Of a stretch of DNA of 64,000 nt, positions 18,197 through 24,728 are shown in pieces. How positions within the stretch are numbered: position 1 is the stretch's first letter; the number at the start of each line of letters is the position of its first letter. Under the pieces are notes generated by a model. That model was given only the letters and a program-made list of their open reading frames with translations. It did no database searches and was not told the origin of the DNA. The position numbers and the translations under genes are program-made. Origin of the DNA: Natribaculum luteum (GTDB taxonomy: Archaea; Halobacteriota; Halobacteria; Halobacteriales; Natrialbaceae); contig NZ_CP095397.1 of assembly GCF_023008545.1 (NCBI RefSeq), positions 1,178,001 through 1,242,000 on the forward strand, in the 5' to 3' direction.

Positions 18197-18523
18197 ATGG
18201 ACGTCGACGCAGTTGTCAGACGGTACTACGACGCCCTCGACACACACGCCTACGACGCACTCGAGTCGGTGCTCGCGCCCGATTTCGTCCAGCGTCGGCC
18301 CGACCGTACGTTCGAGAGTCGGGCGTCGTTCGTCGAGTTCATGCGCGACAGTCGCCCGCAGACCGACACGCGCCACGAACTCCGTGAGGTGATCACGGAC
18401 GAGAACAGGGTCGTCGTTTGCGGTCGGCTACGCGACGCCGAGGGCGACGAACTGTTCGCGTTCGCGGACGTCTTCGAACTCGAGGACGGCCGGATCGCCG
18501 GCCTCGAGACGTACACTCGATAG
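18197..18523 (+). CDS. SnoaL-like/NTF2-fold protein
   Basis: A 108-residue small alpha+beta protein. The start MDVDAVVRRYYDALDTHAYDALESVLAPDFVQRRPDRTFESRASFVEFM and the end FADVFELEDGRIAGLETYTR are typical of the SnoaL-like polyketide-cyclase/NTF2 superfamily. Members may be enzymes or ligand-binding proteins; no function can be assigned. It is divergent from the Rieske gene, with 114 bases between the two start codons. Confidence 0.85.
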   Translation: MDVDAVVRRYYDALDTHAYDALESVLAPDFVQRRPDRTFESRASFVEFMRDSRPQTDTRHELREVITDENRVVVCGRLRDAEGDELFAFADVFELEDGRIAGLETYTR

Positions 18524-18540
18524 CCGGATCAGTGAGAGTG

Positions 18541-18830
18541 TCATAGAACGGCCTGCTGACTCGATGGAAACGCTGCTACTCCAGGAGAGTGTAAACCAAG
18601 CAGGGAGCACAAGAGACCGACCTGTATTCCGGGCCGAGTGAGAGGAAGTCGACTTCGTCTGGCAGGACGTGGGCGAACAGGACATCGTCCTCGTCGTCGA
18701 CGCCGCCGACACTCATGGTACCAACGCAACTCATCCTCGACGAGCAACTCGGGTGCCGTCCCGTCGAGTCTGTTCTCCTGTCAACCCACTCATACAGTTG
18801 TGAGTTCGTCGAACATCGCAAACGTATTTC
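18541..18830 (-). pseudogene. Possible remnant of a small gene (frames broken)
   Basis: Nothing intact is found between the SnoaL-like and DUF4397 genes (18524-18917). On the minus strand two pieces with protein-like composition sit in different frames. One begins MFDELTTV near 18827 and, after stops, continues RLDGTAPELLVEDELRWYHE. The other, in another frame, reads MSVGGVDDEDDVLFAHVLPDEVDFLSLGPEYRSV from an ATG at 18716 to a stop at 18576. They could be halves of one decayed regulator-like gene. The local G+C is lower than that of the neighbours. Confidence is low. Confidence 0.25.
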
Positions 18831-18917
18831 GTTTGCTCATACGTACGGCTGTACCTGCGTGAAAACACTCACTACCCGATGGCAGCGAGAATGTTCCACG
18901 ACAGGCTACCGGCAGAA

Positions 18918-19745
18918 TCAATTAGCCTTCTCGTCTGTCTCGCATTCGTCTTCTTCAGTCTTCTCTTCGTCGGGTTTGCCGTCCGTCTCGTCCAGGAGGG
19001 CGTCCTCCGTGAGGAGTATCTCGAACGGTTCATCGGCGGGTGCATTCTCCGTCTCGAGGTAGCCAACCGCGAACGCGGAGTAGACGGTTCCTCCGGCGAG
19101 AGAAACGTCGATTTCGAAAACGCTGGTCTCCCGGTCACCCGCAGGATAGATGACGAGCGGATACTCGCCTTCCGGGACCTCGATATAGCTGGATTCACCG
19201 AACGCGACGTTCTCGAACAGCGCGTCCCCATTTTCACCGGCAACGACGTCCACCGCAGGCGCGTCGGGTGAGGCGTGGAGGACGCGAACGCGAGCGGTAC
19301 CCGAATCGACCGGGCTATTGTCGTCATCGAGAAACAGCGCCTCGAGGGGCTGGTTTTCGGCGGCCACTTCGCCGACCACTGCGAGGAGACCGTCGAGGGT
19401 GGGGTCCACGTCGCCGGCCTCGACGGTCTCCTCGAGCACTGCCTCGGCCGGGTCTTCACCGGCGGGAACGACCTGGATCGTGTACGTGCCAGGCTCGAGG
19501 TCGCGGTAGGGGGTGACCGTCCGGTACGAGAGGCCCTCGCGGACCCGCTCTCCGTCGACGTAGATGTCGATACTGGGCGCGTCGGGTGAGAGGTGTGCAA
19601 CTCGAGTCCCGAAGCCGGTATCGGTTGACTGGTCGTTCGTTTCGTGGTCACTCGAGGCGGCCGTGGTACTTCCGACGCCACTGACCACCACGAGGCCGCC
19701 GCCGATCTGTAGAATTCGCCGTCGGCTCACGCCATCCCTAGTCAT
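18918..19745 (-). CDS. Tat-exported DUF4397 surface protein
   Basis: A 275-residue protein beginning MTRDGVSRRRILQIGGGLVVVSG, a twin-arginine signal. Two DUF4397 repeats follow, each opening with a matching phrase (VAHLSPDAPSIDIYVDGERV near residue 48 and VLHASPDAPAVDVVAGENGD near 150). DUF4397 domains are extracellular Ig-like modules common in haloarchaeal cell-surface proteins. The C-terminus is very acidic (ETDGKPDEEKTEEDECETDEKAN) and lacks an obvious membrane anchor. No enzymatic role is evident. The start ATG at 19745 directly precedes the Tat motif. Confidence 0.88.
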   Translation of the reverse strand: MTRDGVSRRRILQIGGGLVVVSGVGSTTAASSDHETNDQSTDTGFGTRVAHLSPDAPSIDIYVDGERVREGLSYRTVTPYRDLEPGTYTIQVVPAGEDPAEAVLEETVEAGDVDPTLDGLLAVVGEVAAENQPLEALFLDDDNSPVDSGTARVRVLHASPDAPAVDVVAGENGDALFENVAFGESSYIEVPEGEYPLVIYPAGDRETSVFEIDVSLAGGTVYSAFAVGYLETENAPADEPFEILLTEDALLDETDGKPDEEKTEEDECETDEKAN

Positions 19746-20019
19746 GTAACTGTCATGAACGATGATATCGGTGATAGTGCTAACACCTGCAGGCGCAGGC
19801 CGATGCAGTTCCGAGGCTCGATACCCAACGCTGTGGGTCTTCCGAGCGAACCACCCGGTATGGGAGAATCCGGATACGTCCACGCCCTGCCGTCGCCGTC
19901 GAGTAGGGCAACCTCGAACTGACGATTACGCCCGTCGTGCTGAATCGGTGGCGGACCGACGACCGACCGCACGCACGGCGCGTCGAATCTCGTGCTGCAT
20001 TCGCGCTCCTGTCAACTGT

Positions 20020-20267
20020 CCCGACATCAAGGGTCGGGGTTTCCGCCCTGCTCCGCAGATGAAAATCCCGCACCACCACACCACTGTGTATTCAGCGGAT
20101 GAACTTTCTACCCGAATCCTGTCAGGAACTGCGTGCGAGATACAGAGGATGATGTATCCACCAACGGCACGTCGATGAGACCGTCAGTTTCGTTTCTGAC
20201 AATATTATTCAAGCCGAGTCCACGGACAAGCCCCACCCTCAAAGCGCCGACGGCGCTTAGGGTGGGG
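20020..20267 (+). mobile_element. IS200/IS605 (IS1341)-type relic: two end hairpins without transposase
   Basis: The gap 19746-20352 contains no gene. At 20020-20038 there is a small hairpin (CCCGAC ... GTCGGG) of the kind found at left ends of haloarchaeal IS200/IS605 elements. At 20231-20267 there is a long right-end-type hairpin: CCCCACCCT at 20231-20239, inner stem AAGCGCC/GGCGCTT, then AGGGTGGGG at 20259-20267, followed by TAGTTGAC. The ~190 bases between are A+T-rich relative to the genome and carry no TnpA or TnpB reading frame. Loss of the internal part, or a TnpB-mobilised miniature element, are both possible. Confidence 0.5.
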
Positions 20268-20352
20268 TAGTTGACATAGAACGACAGTGACAGCTGACTC
20301 CATCATTCGGAAAGATCAGTCGTTCGGCGGCATCTCGAGACGTCGGCGGGTC

Positions 20353-20916
20353 CTACGCGATCACCCAGACACCAACGATCCCGGCTGGAAGTGCAAGCAG
20401 CACGAGGGCGCTGATGAGCGGTCGATCACGACGAGACGCCGCCACAGCGTAGAATCCGGCGAAGACGACGGCCGTTCCGAGAGAGCGGAACAAGTCCCAC
20501 AGAATGACTTCAGCGCCACGGGACGGCGCCAGGATGGTCGAGAGTCGGACGTCGCCAACTACTGCGGGTCCGAAAAAGAATATGAAGAGGAACGCAGCGT
20601 ACATCGCACACAGCCCCCAGAGTACGACGAGACCGATTTCCCCGACACCTGCTGCCGGTCGGATACGCATGTACGCGAGGGCGCCAACCACGAAGGGTGC
20701 CAACCCGCTGATGGATTGCAGCGGGTCCAGCAAAGCTTTCAGCAGGTCGATATTCGCCAGTATCGCCGTCAAGTGAGCCCCCCTCGAGGCCAGTGCGACC
20801 CCGACGATGCCGACCAGCCAGCCAATAAACGCTCGCCTGTCCAGGTCGATAACCGACGAATGCATCTCTCGAGCCAGGTCGGCGACCGGGGAAAGAATCC
20901 CTGGAAGTATTGACAT
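20353..20916 (-). CDS. Small integral membrane protein, unrecognised
   Basis: A 187-residue protein with about four to five hydrophobic helices (GWLVGIVGVALA, SISGLAPFVVGALAYM, IGLVVLWGLCAMYAAFLFIFFFGPAVV, SLGTAVVFAGFYAVAA, LISALVLLALPAGIVGVWVIA). There are no conserved catalytic motifs. The ATG at 20916 (MSILPGILSP) is preferred over one at 20934, because the TATA box at 20937-20945 places the transcript start near 20915. It lies between the IS relic and nested repeats in a low-G+C accessory patch and could be horizontally acquired. Confidence 0.6.
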   Translation of the reverse strand: MSILPGILSPVADLAREMHSSVIDLDRRAFIGWLVGIVGVALASRGAHLTAILANIDLLKALLDPLQSISGLAPFVVGALAYMRIRPAAGVGEIGLVVLWGLCAMYAAFLFIFFFGPAVVGDVRLSTILAPSRGAEVILWDLFRSLGTAVVFAGFYAVAASRRDRPLISALVLLALPAGIVGVWVIA

Positions 20917-20936
20917 GGTAACACATGTTTTCATGG

Positions 20937-20945
20937 TAATAAGTA
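20937..20945 (-). promoter_or_regulatory. TATA box deciding the start of the 20353-20916 gene
   Basis: TACTTATTA on the minus strand lies about 25 bases upstream of the ATG at 20916 but only a few bases from the alternative ATG at 20934. It therefore points to a leaderless transcript starting at 20916. Confidence 0.45.
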
Positions 20946-21201
20946 CTTTCTGCGTCTGACACATCCGGATAGATCGGTCCTCGCGCCGTCGCACACCTGT
21001 CCTGTACCGGGCAATCGTACTACTTCCGAGTGGGTGACGATCCATGCGGCAGTCGCGCGCTGTATTCAGCCCGACTCCGTCAACATTTTCAGTAGATAGT
21101 AGAAGTGGCAACGGTAAATTCGCACGACCCGCCTATCGGTCGGTTTACCGTAGAGGTGGGCGTAATCAACACTGCAGGAAGGGTACCGTGTCACTCCCGA
21201 G

Positions 21202-21287
21202 TCATAATGATGGCTGTGACTGGTTGCCGACGCAACCGCAAGACGTGTCGCGGTTGCGGCGGTACAGACTCACAGCTATCGTTATCA
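21202..21287 (+). repeat. MITE-like repeat, family B, copy 1 (with TCA duplications)
   Basis: An 80-bp element at 21205-21284 flanked by TCA at 21202-21204 and 21285-21287. Ends are imperfect inverted repeats (GGCTGTGA ... TCACAGC) and the core is a stem of CGCAACCGC and GCGGTTGCG. It matches the copy at 31564-31643 in length and in nearly all positions. Its right TCA runs straight into family C sequence (GTGAAGACTC), so it sits inside a family C copy. Confidence 0.75.
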
Positions 21288-21460
21288 GTGAAGACTCGAG
21301 CGCGTCTCACGGCCGACGCCACAGCGACGACCGTGCGAGTGCGATCGACGTGTGAACCGGTTTGTCATACGGTCTGCTGTACCGATGTTCCGCAGCGACC
21401 GCCCGACGGGACGCGGTCGCTGCGGGACGGACGGACAGCGGTCCGTATCAGACAGTATCA
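21285..21460 (+). repeat. MITE-like repeat, family C, diverged copy 3, interrupted by family A
   Basis: Bases 21285-21364 match the core of family C (compare 39187-39270). The match stops at TTTGTCA, where the family A element at 21368-21447 is inserted. After that element, GACAGTA at 21451-21457 matches the family C right end (CGGCAGTA), followed by TCA at 21458-21460. That TCA is the complement of the TGA stop of the rhodanese-MBL gene. The left arm of this copy, upstream of the family B insertion, is not clearly recognisable. Confidence 0.6.
21365..21450 (+). repeat. MITE-like repeat, family A, copy 2 (with TCA duplications)
   Basis: An 80-bp element at 21368-21447 with TCA on both sides (21365-21367 and 21448-21450). 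It begins TACGGTCTGCTGT and ends ACAGCGGTCCGTA, and has the same 13-bp central stem as the copies at 7732-7811 and 47692-47771. It is nested in a family C copy. Confidence 0.8.
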
Positions 21461-22597
21461 GGCCGAACAGTTGTTCGGCCCCATCTCGAGTTCGACCCGC
21501 TCTTCGGAGGCGACGTCGCGGACGCCGCGGTTGCGCTCGATGATCTCCTCGTAGTTCGCCGGTTTCTCGCCGGCGTCGGCCAACCGGTCGACGAACGCCT
21601 CCTCCTCGAGGTCGAGGACGTCGATCTCCGTCCGCGCATCGCGGATCGTGGTCGCGATCGGTTCGCCCGGCCGGCCGTAGCCGAACTCGCCGTCGGCGGT
21701 GACGGTGACGTGTCCGGGCAACACGACGACGCCGTCGGGTTCCGCGAGGAGCGTCCGGTGGAGCGTCTCGTAGAGCATCCGCGCGCCCTTCTCGCCTTCG
21801 TCCTCGCCGAACTCGAGTTCGGTCCGACCGACGGAGTCGGCGTGAAGCGTGTCGGCGGTCAGGAGAGCGCGGTCGTCGACGAGCAGGTTGATCATCTCGC
21901 TCGTGTGTCCCGGCGCGGAGAGCGCCTTCACCTCGAGGTCGCCCACCTCGAGAACCTCGTTGCGCTCGAGCGAACGGTAGTCGAACGCGAGGTCGCGCTC
22001 GGCGGCGCGTTCGCCGAGGTAGTAGGGGACGTCGAGGTCGGCCGCGAGGTCGCGACCGCCGGAGACGTGGTCGGCGTGAACGTGCGTGTCGATCACGCCC
22101 TGGATCGTCAACCCCTGGTCTGCCGCGGCGGTTTCGAACTCGTCCGTGTCGGCCGTGGGGTCGACGACGACGGCGTCGCCGGACTCGCTCCCGACGACGT
22201 AGCCCAGACAGCCCTTGGCCCGGCGCTGTACCTGCACGATCACCAGATCGTCGCCGGCGTCGATCGGGACGTGATCGTAGACGCCGCTCCAGGCTTCCAT
22301 CCCACCGTCGACCGCCTGGACCGCGAACTCGTCGGTCGCCTCGTCGAGTTCCGTCGCGAAGTTGCCCGACGAGATGCCCTTCGCGCAGATGGCGACGACC
22401 CTGTCCGCGTCCCCGACGAGGTCCCGGACCTCCTCTACGTCGCCGTCGAGTTCCTCCTCGGAGCCGAAGGGGTAGTTGAGCGCCCCCTGTACGTGCCAGG
22501 CCTCGTAACTCTCCTCCGGGCGCGTGTCCACCAGCGCGAACGCCTCGTCTGCGTCCTGGAGTTCGGCGAGCCGATCGGCCGTGATCGTATCGACCAT
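21458..22597 (-). CDS. Rhodanese-MBL fusion (persulfide-dioxygenase-like)
   Basis: A 379-residue two-domain protein. Residues 1-110 are a rhodanese domain with active-loop Cys71 (AICAKGISSGNFA). Residues about 115-330 are an MBL hydrolase with HVHADH at 172-177, SAPGHTSEM and VLPGHVTV, related to ETHE1-type persulfide dioxygenases, which oxidise thiol persulfides to sulfite. The fusion suggests persulfide produced or carried by the rhodanese Cys is passed to the iron site. The last ~40 residues form a helical tail. The stop codon TGA is the duplicated target of a family C repeat. Confidence 0.9.
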   Translation of the reverse strand: MVDTITADRLAELQDADEAFALVDTRPEESYEAWHVQGALNYPFGSEEELDGDVEEVRDLVGDADRVVAICAKGISSGNFATELDEATDEFAVQAVDGGMEAWSGVYDHVPIDAGDDLVIVQVQRRAKGCLGYVVGSESGDAVVVDPTADTDEFETAAADQGLTIQGVIDTHVHADHVSGGRDLAADLDVPYYLGERAAERDLAFDYRSLERNEVLEVGDLEVKALSAPGHTSEMINLLVDDRALLTADTLHADSVGRTELEFGEDEGEKGARMLYETLHRTLLAEPDGVVVLPGHVTVTADGEFGYGRPGEPIATTIRDARTEIDVLDLEEEAFVDRLADAGEKPANYEEIIERNRGVRDVASEERVELEMGPNNCSA

Positions 22598-22653
22598 ACC
22601 GTCTTTCGTACGCGCTCGAGACCCCTAAGCGCGGCCGTTGCGACGGCAACGTG

Positions 22654-23202
22654 TTACTCCCGCGTATCGCGCCACCGCGCGGCGAGATCGTCGCGCTCGA
22701 CGGAATCGAACTCGCCGTCCCGGAAGACCGTCACCCGTCCCGTCTCCTGGCTCAGCGTGAGCGTCGCGACGACCGACTCCCGTCTCGAGGTGTCGAGGGC
22801 GCTCATGTGTCTCGAGCCCATCCAGTCGGCGTACCCGGTATCGGCCTCCGGCAGGTCGCGAAACCGGACCATCCGCTCCTGAATCACGCCGTCGACGCTC
22901 ACCACGACCGCCCCGTCGTTGCAGACGGCGACGTCCGCGGCAGCCTCGTAGAACCGATCGAGGTCGGCGAGCGGGTCGCGACACGTCTCGACGGGCCAGC
23001 GGTTGTCCCCCATCGGGTCGGCGTGGTCGGCGATCGACCGACCCGCGACGACGGCGAGGTACATCCCCGGCCCCTTCGCTTGCGGGTCGTCGAAGGTGTC
23101 GAACTCGAGGCTCAGCCCCTCGAGACAGTACCTGAGCACGTCGGTCAGTTGCCGGACGCGGTCGTGGCGTTCGTAGGCGATCGAGAGTCCCTGGTCGTCC
23201 AT
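22654..23202 (-). CDS. dacZ: Diadenylate cyclase DacZ
   Basis: DacZ joins two ATP molecules to make cyclic di-AMP, a signalling nucleotide tied to osmotic balance in haloarchaea. The 182-residue protein has the DAC (DisA_N-type) catalytic signatures: DGA in VCNDGAVVVSVDG near residues 92-104 and RHxSAL in GSRHMSALDTS near 130-140. As in other haloarchaeal DacZ proteins there is no membrane segment. The ATG at 23202 (MDDQGLSIAYERHDRVRQL) is the only sensible start. It is downstream of the candidate structured RNA, which is transcribed in the opposite direction. Confidence 0.93.
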   Translation of the reverse strand: MDDQGLSIAYERHDRVRQLTDVLRYCLEGLSLEFDTFDDPQAKGPGMYLAVVAGRSIADHADPMGDNRWPVETCRDPLADLDRFYEAAADVAVCNDGAVVVSVDGVIQERMVRFRDLPEADTGYADWMGSRHMSALDTSRRESVVATLTLSQETGRVTVFRDGEFDSVERDDLAARWRDTRE

Positions 23203-23427
23203 CGTCGGTCGATACGGACGGCGCTGGGAAATAGGCTGTCGGCCGTGGGTCCGCTGGAATCGTGTCCATCACGTCGGCCGGAAGTCCCGCTGCCACCACC
23301 TCGACGACACGTCCGTCCCGTTTGCCGGCGATTTCCTCCTCGAGCGAGCCGCGACGAGTACCGGCCGCGCAGCGGATAGCCGAGGAACGGACCGGCGAGC
23401 GATATCTTCGCACCTCCTGTGCAGTAG

Positions 23428-23434
23428 ATTTATC
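23428..23434 (+). promoter_or_regulatory. TATA box for candidate structured RNA
   Basis: ATTTATC about 25-30 bases before 23458, where the outer stem of the candidate RNA begins. No start codon of a credible gene lies at the expected distance, which argues for a non-coding transcript. Confidence 0.45.
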
Positions 23435-23457
23435 TCGCTACAGGTCAACGATCAGAA

Positions 23458-23576
23458 CGGAAGCCGCTCTCCGACGGGGGCACGAATCGAAGTGCCCCGG
23501 GTGTACAGGCACCCGAGACGTGGCTTCCAACCCGAGAGGGTCCGAAAGCCATGCTCGGATTCGTCCCACCGGAACA
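23458..23576 (+). ncRNA. Candidate structured non-coding RNA, unknown family
   Basis: The plus strand can fold into a regular structure. A 13-bp outer stem joins 23459-23471 with 23515-23528 (GGAAGCCGCUCUC with GAGA-C-GUGGCUUCC, one bulged C and one G-U pair). Inside, two hairpins stand side by side: a 7-bp stem GGGGCAC/GUGCCCC at 23477-23498 and a 5-bp stem GGGUG/CACCC at 23499-23514. After the junction follow ACCC-GAGA-GGGU (a GNRA loop, 23530-23541) and GGA-UUCG-UCC (a UUCG loop, 23557-23566). The stable loop types favour the plus strand, as does the TATA box at 23428-23434. The bases ACA occur at 23574-23576, so an H/ACA guide is one possibility, but I could not identify its guide pocket. 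It is not a tRNA, 5S, SRP or RNase P RNA. Confidence 0.5.
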
Positions 23577-23938
23577 TAAACGTCTCGCACGACCGACGTA
23601 TCACCGTCGAGTGACGACGCCGAAGTCGGGTTCGACATTCCTGTCGGCATGTCCACACCGTGACACACTGCTCGCTGGCGGAGTGGCGACTGGACCGACG
23701 GATCGACGCGCCCGGTGCTGTGGCTCTCGGGCCCTCGTGGGCTCACTCGCATCGAGCGACTGACCACCTCGAGGGCGACGACCACCACCATCCACCGTTC
23801 GAAGCCTCGCCCTCGAGTCCTCTTTTATCCCATAGGACGTCTGCAGGCGGTGTTCGCACGCTCGAGACCGACCGAAACCGGGAGAAATTGACGGCCACTG
23901 CAGGTGCGCACGTGTCGAAACGACGAGGGGGCACAAGG
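23577..23938. other. Intergenic region without recognised gene
   Basis: Between the candidate RNA and the AbrB-type gene I see no convincing coding frame. Reading frames on both strands are Arg/Ser-rich shadows. The composition is less G+C-rich near 23780-23940. Confidence 0.4.
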
Positions 23939-23980
23939 ATGGAGTCTGTTAGCCCAGTAATTGGAAATAGGTGCTTTGAA

Positions 23981-24250
23981 ATGGGAAATCCCTCGTTCGA
24001 GGCGAACCACGGAGAGGAATTCACGCTCACGGTGGACGACAGAGGACGGGTGACCCTCCCGAAAGAGGTGCGAGAGCGGTTAGGTATCGAGTCGAACGAC
24101 GAGATCCCGGCGACGCTCGTCGGCTCTGTCCTCGAGGTCAAGCCGAAGCCCAGTTCGAAACTTGAGACGGCAACTGCAGGACGGACCGACTGGGAGGGCA
24201 CCACCCCGACCGACGCTGGAGAGACGCTTTTCGGGCCGATGGATCGGTGA
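23981..24250 (+). CDS. AbrB/MazE-type (SpoVT-AbrB) antitoxin or transcription factor
   Basis: An 89-residue protein with a swapped-hairpin AbrB DNA-binding domain (EEFTLTVDDRGRVTLPKEVRERLGIESNDEIPATLVGSVLEVKP, residues about 10-53), followed by a short Thr/Gly-rich tail (GRTDWEGTTPTDAGETLFGPMDR) of the sort that contacts a PIN toxin. The ATG at 23981 is used; an ATG 14 codons upstream at 23939 is an alternative. The downstream PIN gene begins 10 bases after the stop, the usual toxin-antitoxin layout. That toxin is broken, so the antitoxin is probably an orphan. Confidence 0.8.
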   Translation: MGNPSFEANHGEEFTLTVDDRGRVTLPKEVRERLGIESNDEIPATLVGSVLEVKPKPSSKLETATAGRTDWEGTTPTDAGETLFGPMDR

Positions 24251-24259
24251 AGGGACGAC

Positions 24260-24719
24260 GTGTCCGAGACGCTCCCGACAGAGGTGACGGTCCTCGCCGA
24301 CGTGAACGTGCTCGCGGTCGGACTGATCGACGATCATCCTGTCCACGACGACGTGTACCCGTGGCTCCAGAACGCGCTCGATGGGCCGAACGTCTTGCTC
24401 GTGTTCGACTATTACCCGTTACGAGCAGTTTCGGAGTGGATGCGGTCGATACTCGCAACGCAGTCCAGTCACTCGTGCAGAGTCCGGCGCGAATCGTAAG
24501 CGCTACGAGACGACGCTTCTCGAGGCGTACGAAATCGGCGCCGAGAAGAACCACGACGTCTACGACTCGTTTATCCTCGCTCTCGCACGATCGTACGACG
24601 CCGATTATTTGCTCACGACTGACGGCGACTTCGACGACCTGTGTAACGGTGAAGACGTGGCGTACGTCAACCCAGTTCCTGCAGAGAAACGCGAGAAACT
24701 AACACGCATCAGTGGGTAG
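24260..24719 (+). pseudogene. PIN-domain (VapC-type) toxin disrupted by two frameshifts
   Basis: Three consecutive pieces of one PIN ribonuclease lie in three frames. Frame 1 from GTG 24260 gives VTVLADVNVLAVGLIDDHPVHDDVYPWLQNALDGPNVLLVFDYYPL with the first catalytic Asp. Near 24415 the frame changes and reads VTSSFGVDAVDTRNAVQSLVQSPARIVSAT. Near 24512 it changes again to ETTLLEAYEIGAEKNHDVYDSFILALARSYDADYLLTTDGDFDDLC, with the remaining acidic residues, to the TAG at 24717-24719. Joined, they give a normal ~150-residue PIN protein. Sequencing error is possible but two independent shifts favour true decay. Confidence 0.8.
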
Positions 24720-24728
24720 CGGAGACTG

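Noticed and set aside
18083-18376. N-terminal extension of the Rieske protein by about 98 residues
   Set aside because: It would overlap the divergent SnoaL-like gene completely and lacks protein-like composition; the ATG at 18082 directly precedes the conserved domain.
21362-22882. 506-codon plus-strand frame over the rhodanese-MBL gene
   Set aside because: Shadow frame; rhodanese and MBL motifs lie on the minus strand.
23477-23498. tRNA T-arm-like hairpin (on the minus strand the loop reads TTCGATTC)
   Set aside because: No acceptor, D or anticodon arms fit around it; the plus-strand three-way junction explains it better.
23438-23791. 118-codon minus-strand frame over the candidate RNA
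   Set aside because: No family features; the palindromic structure and plus-strand TATA box account for the sequence better.
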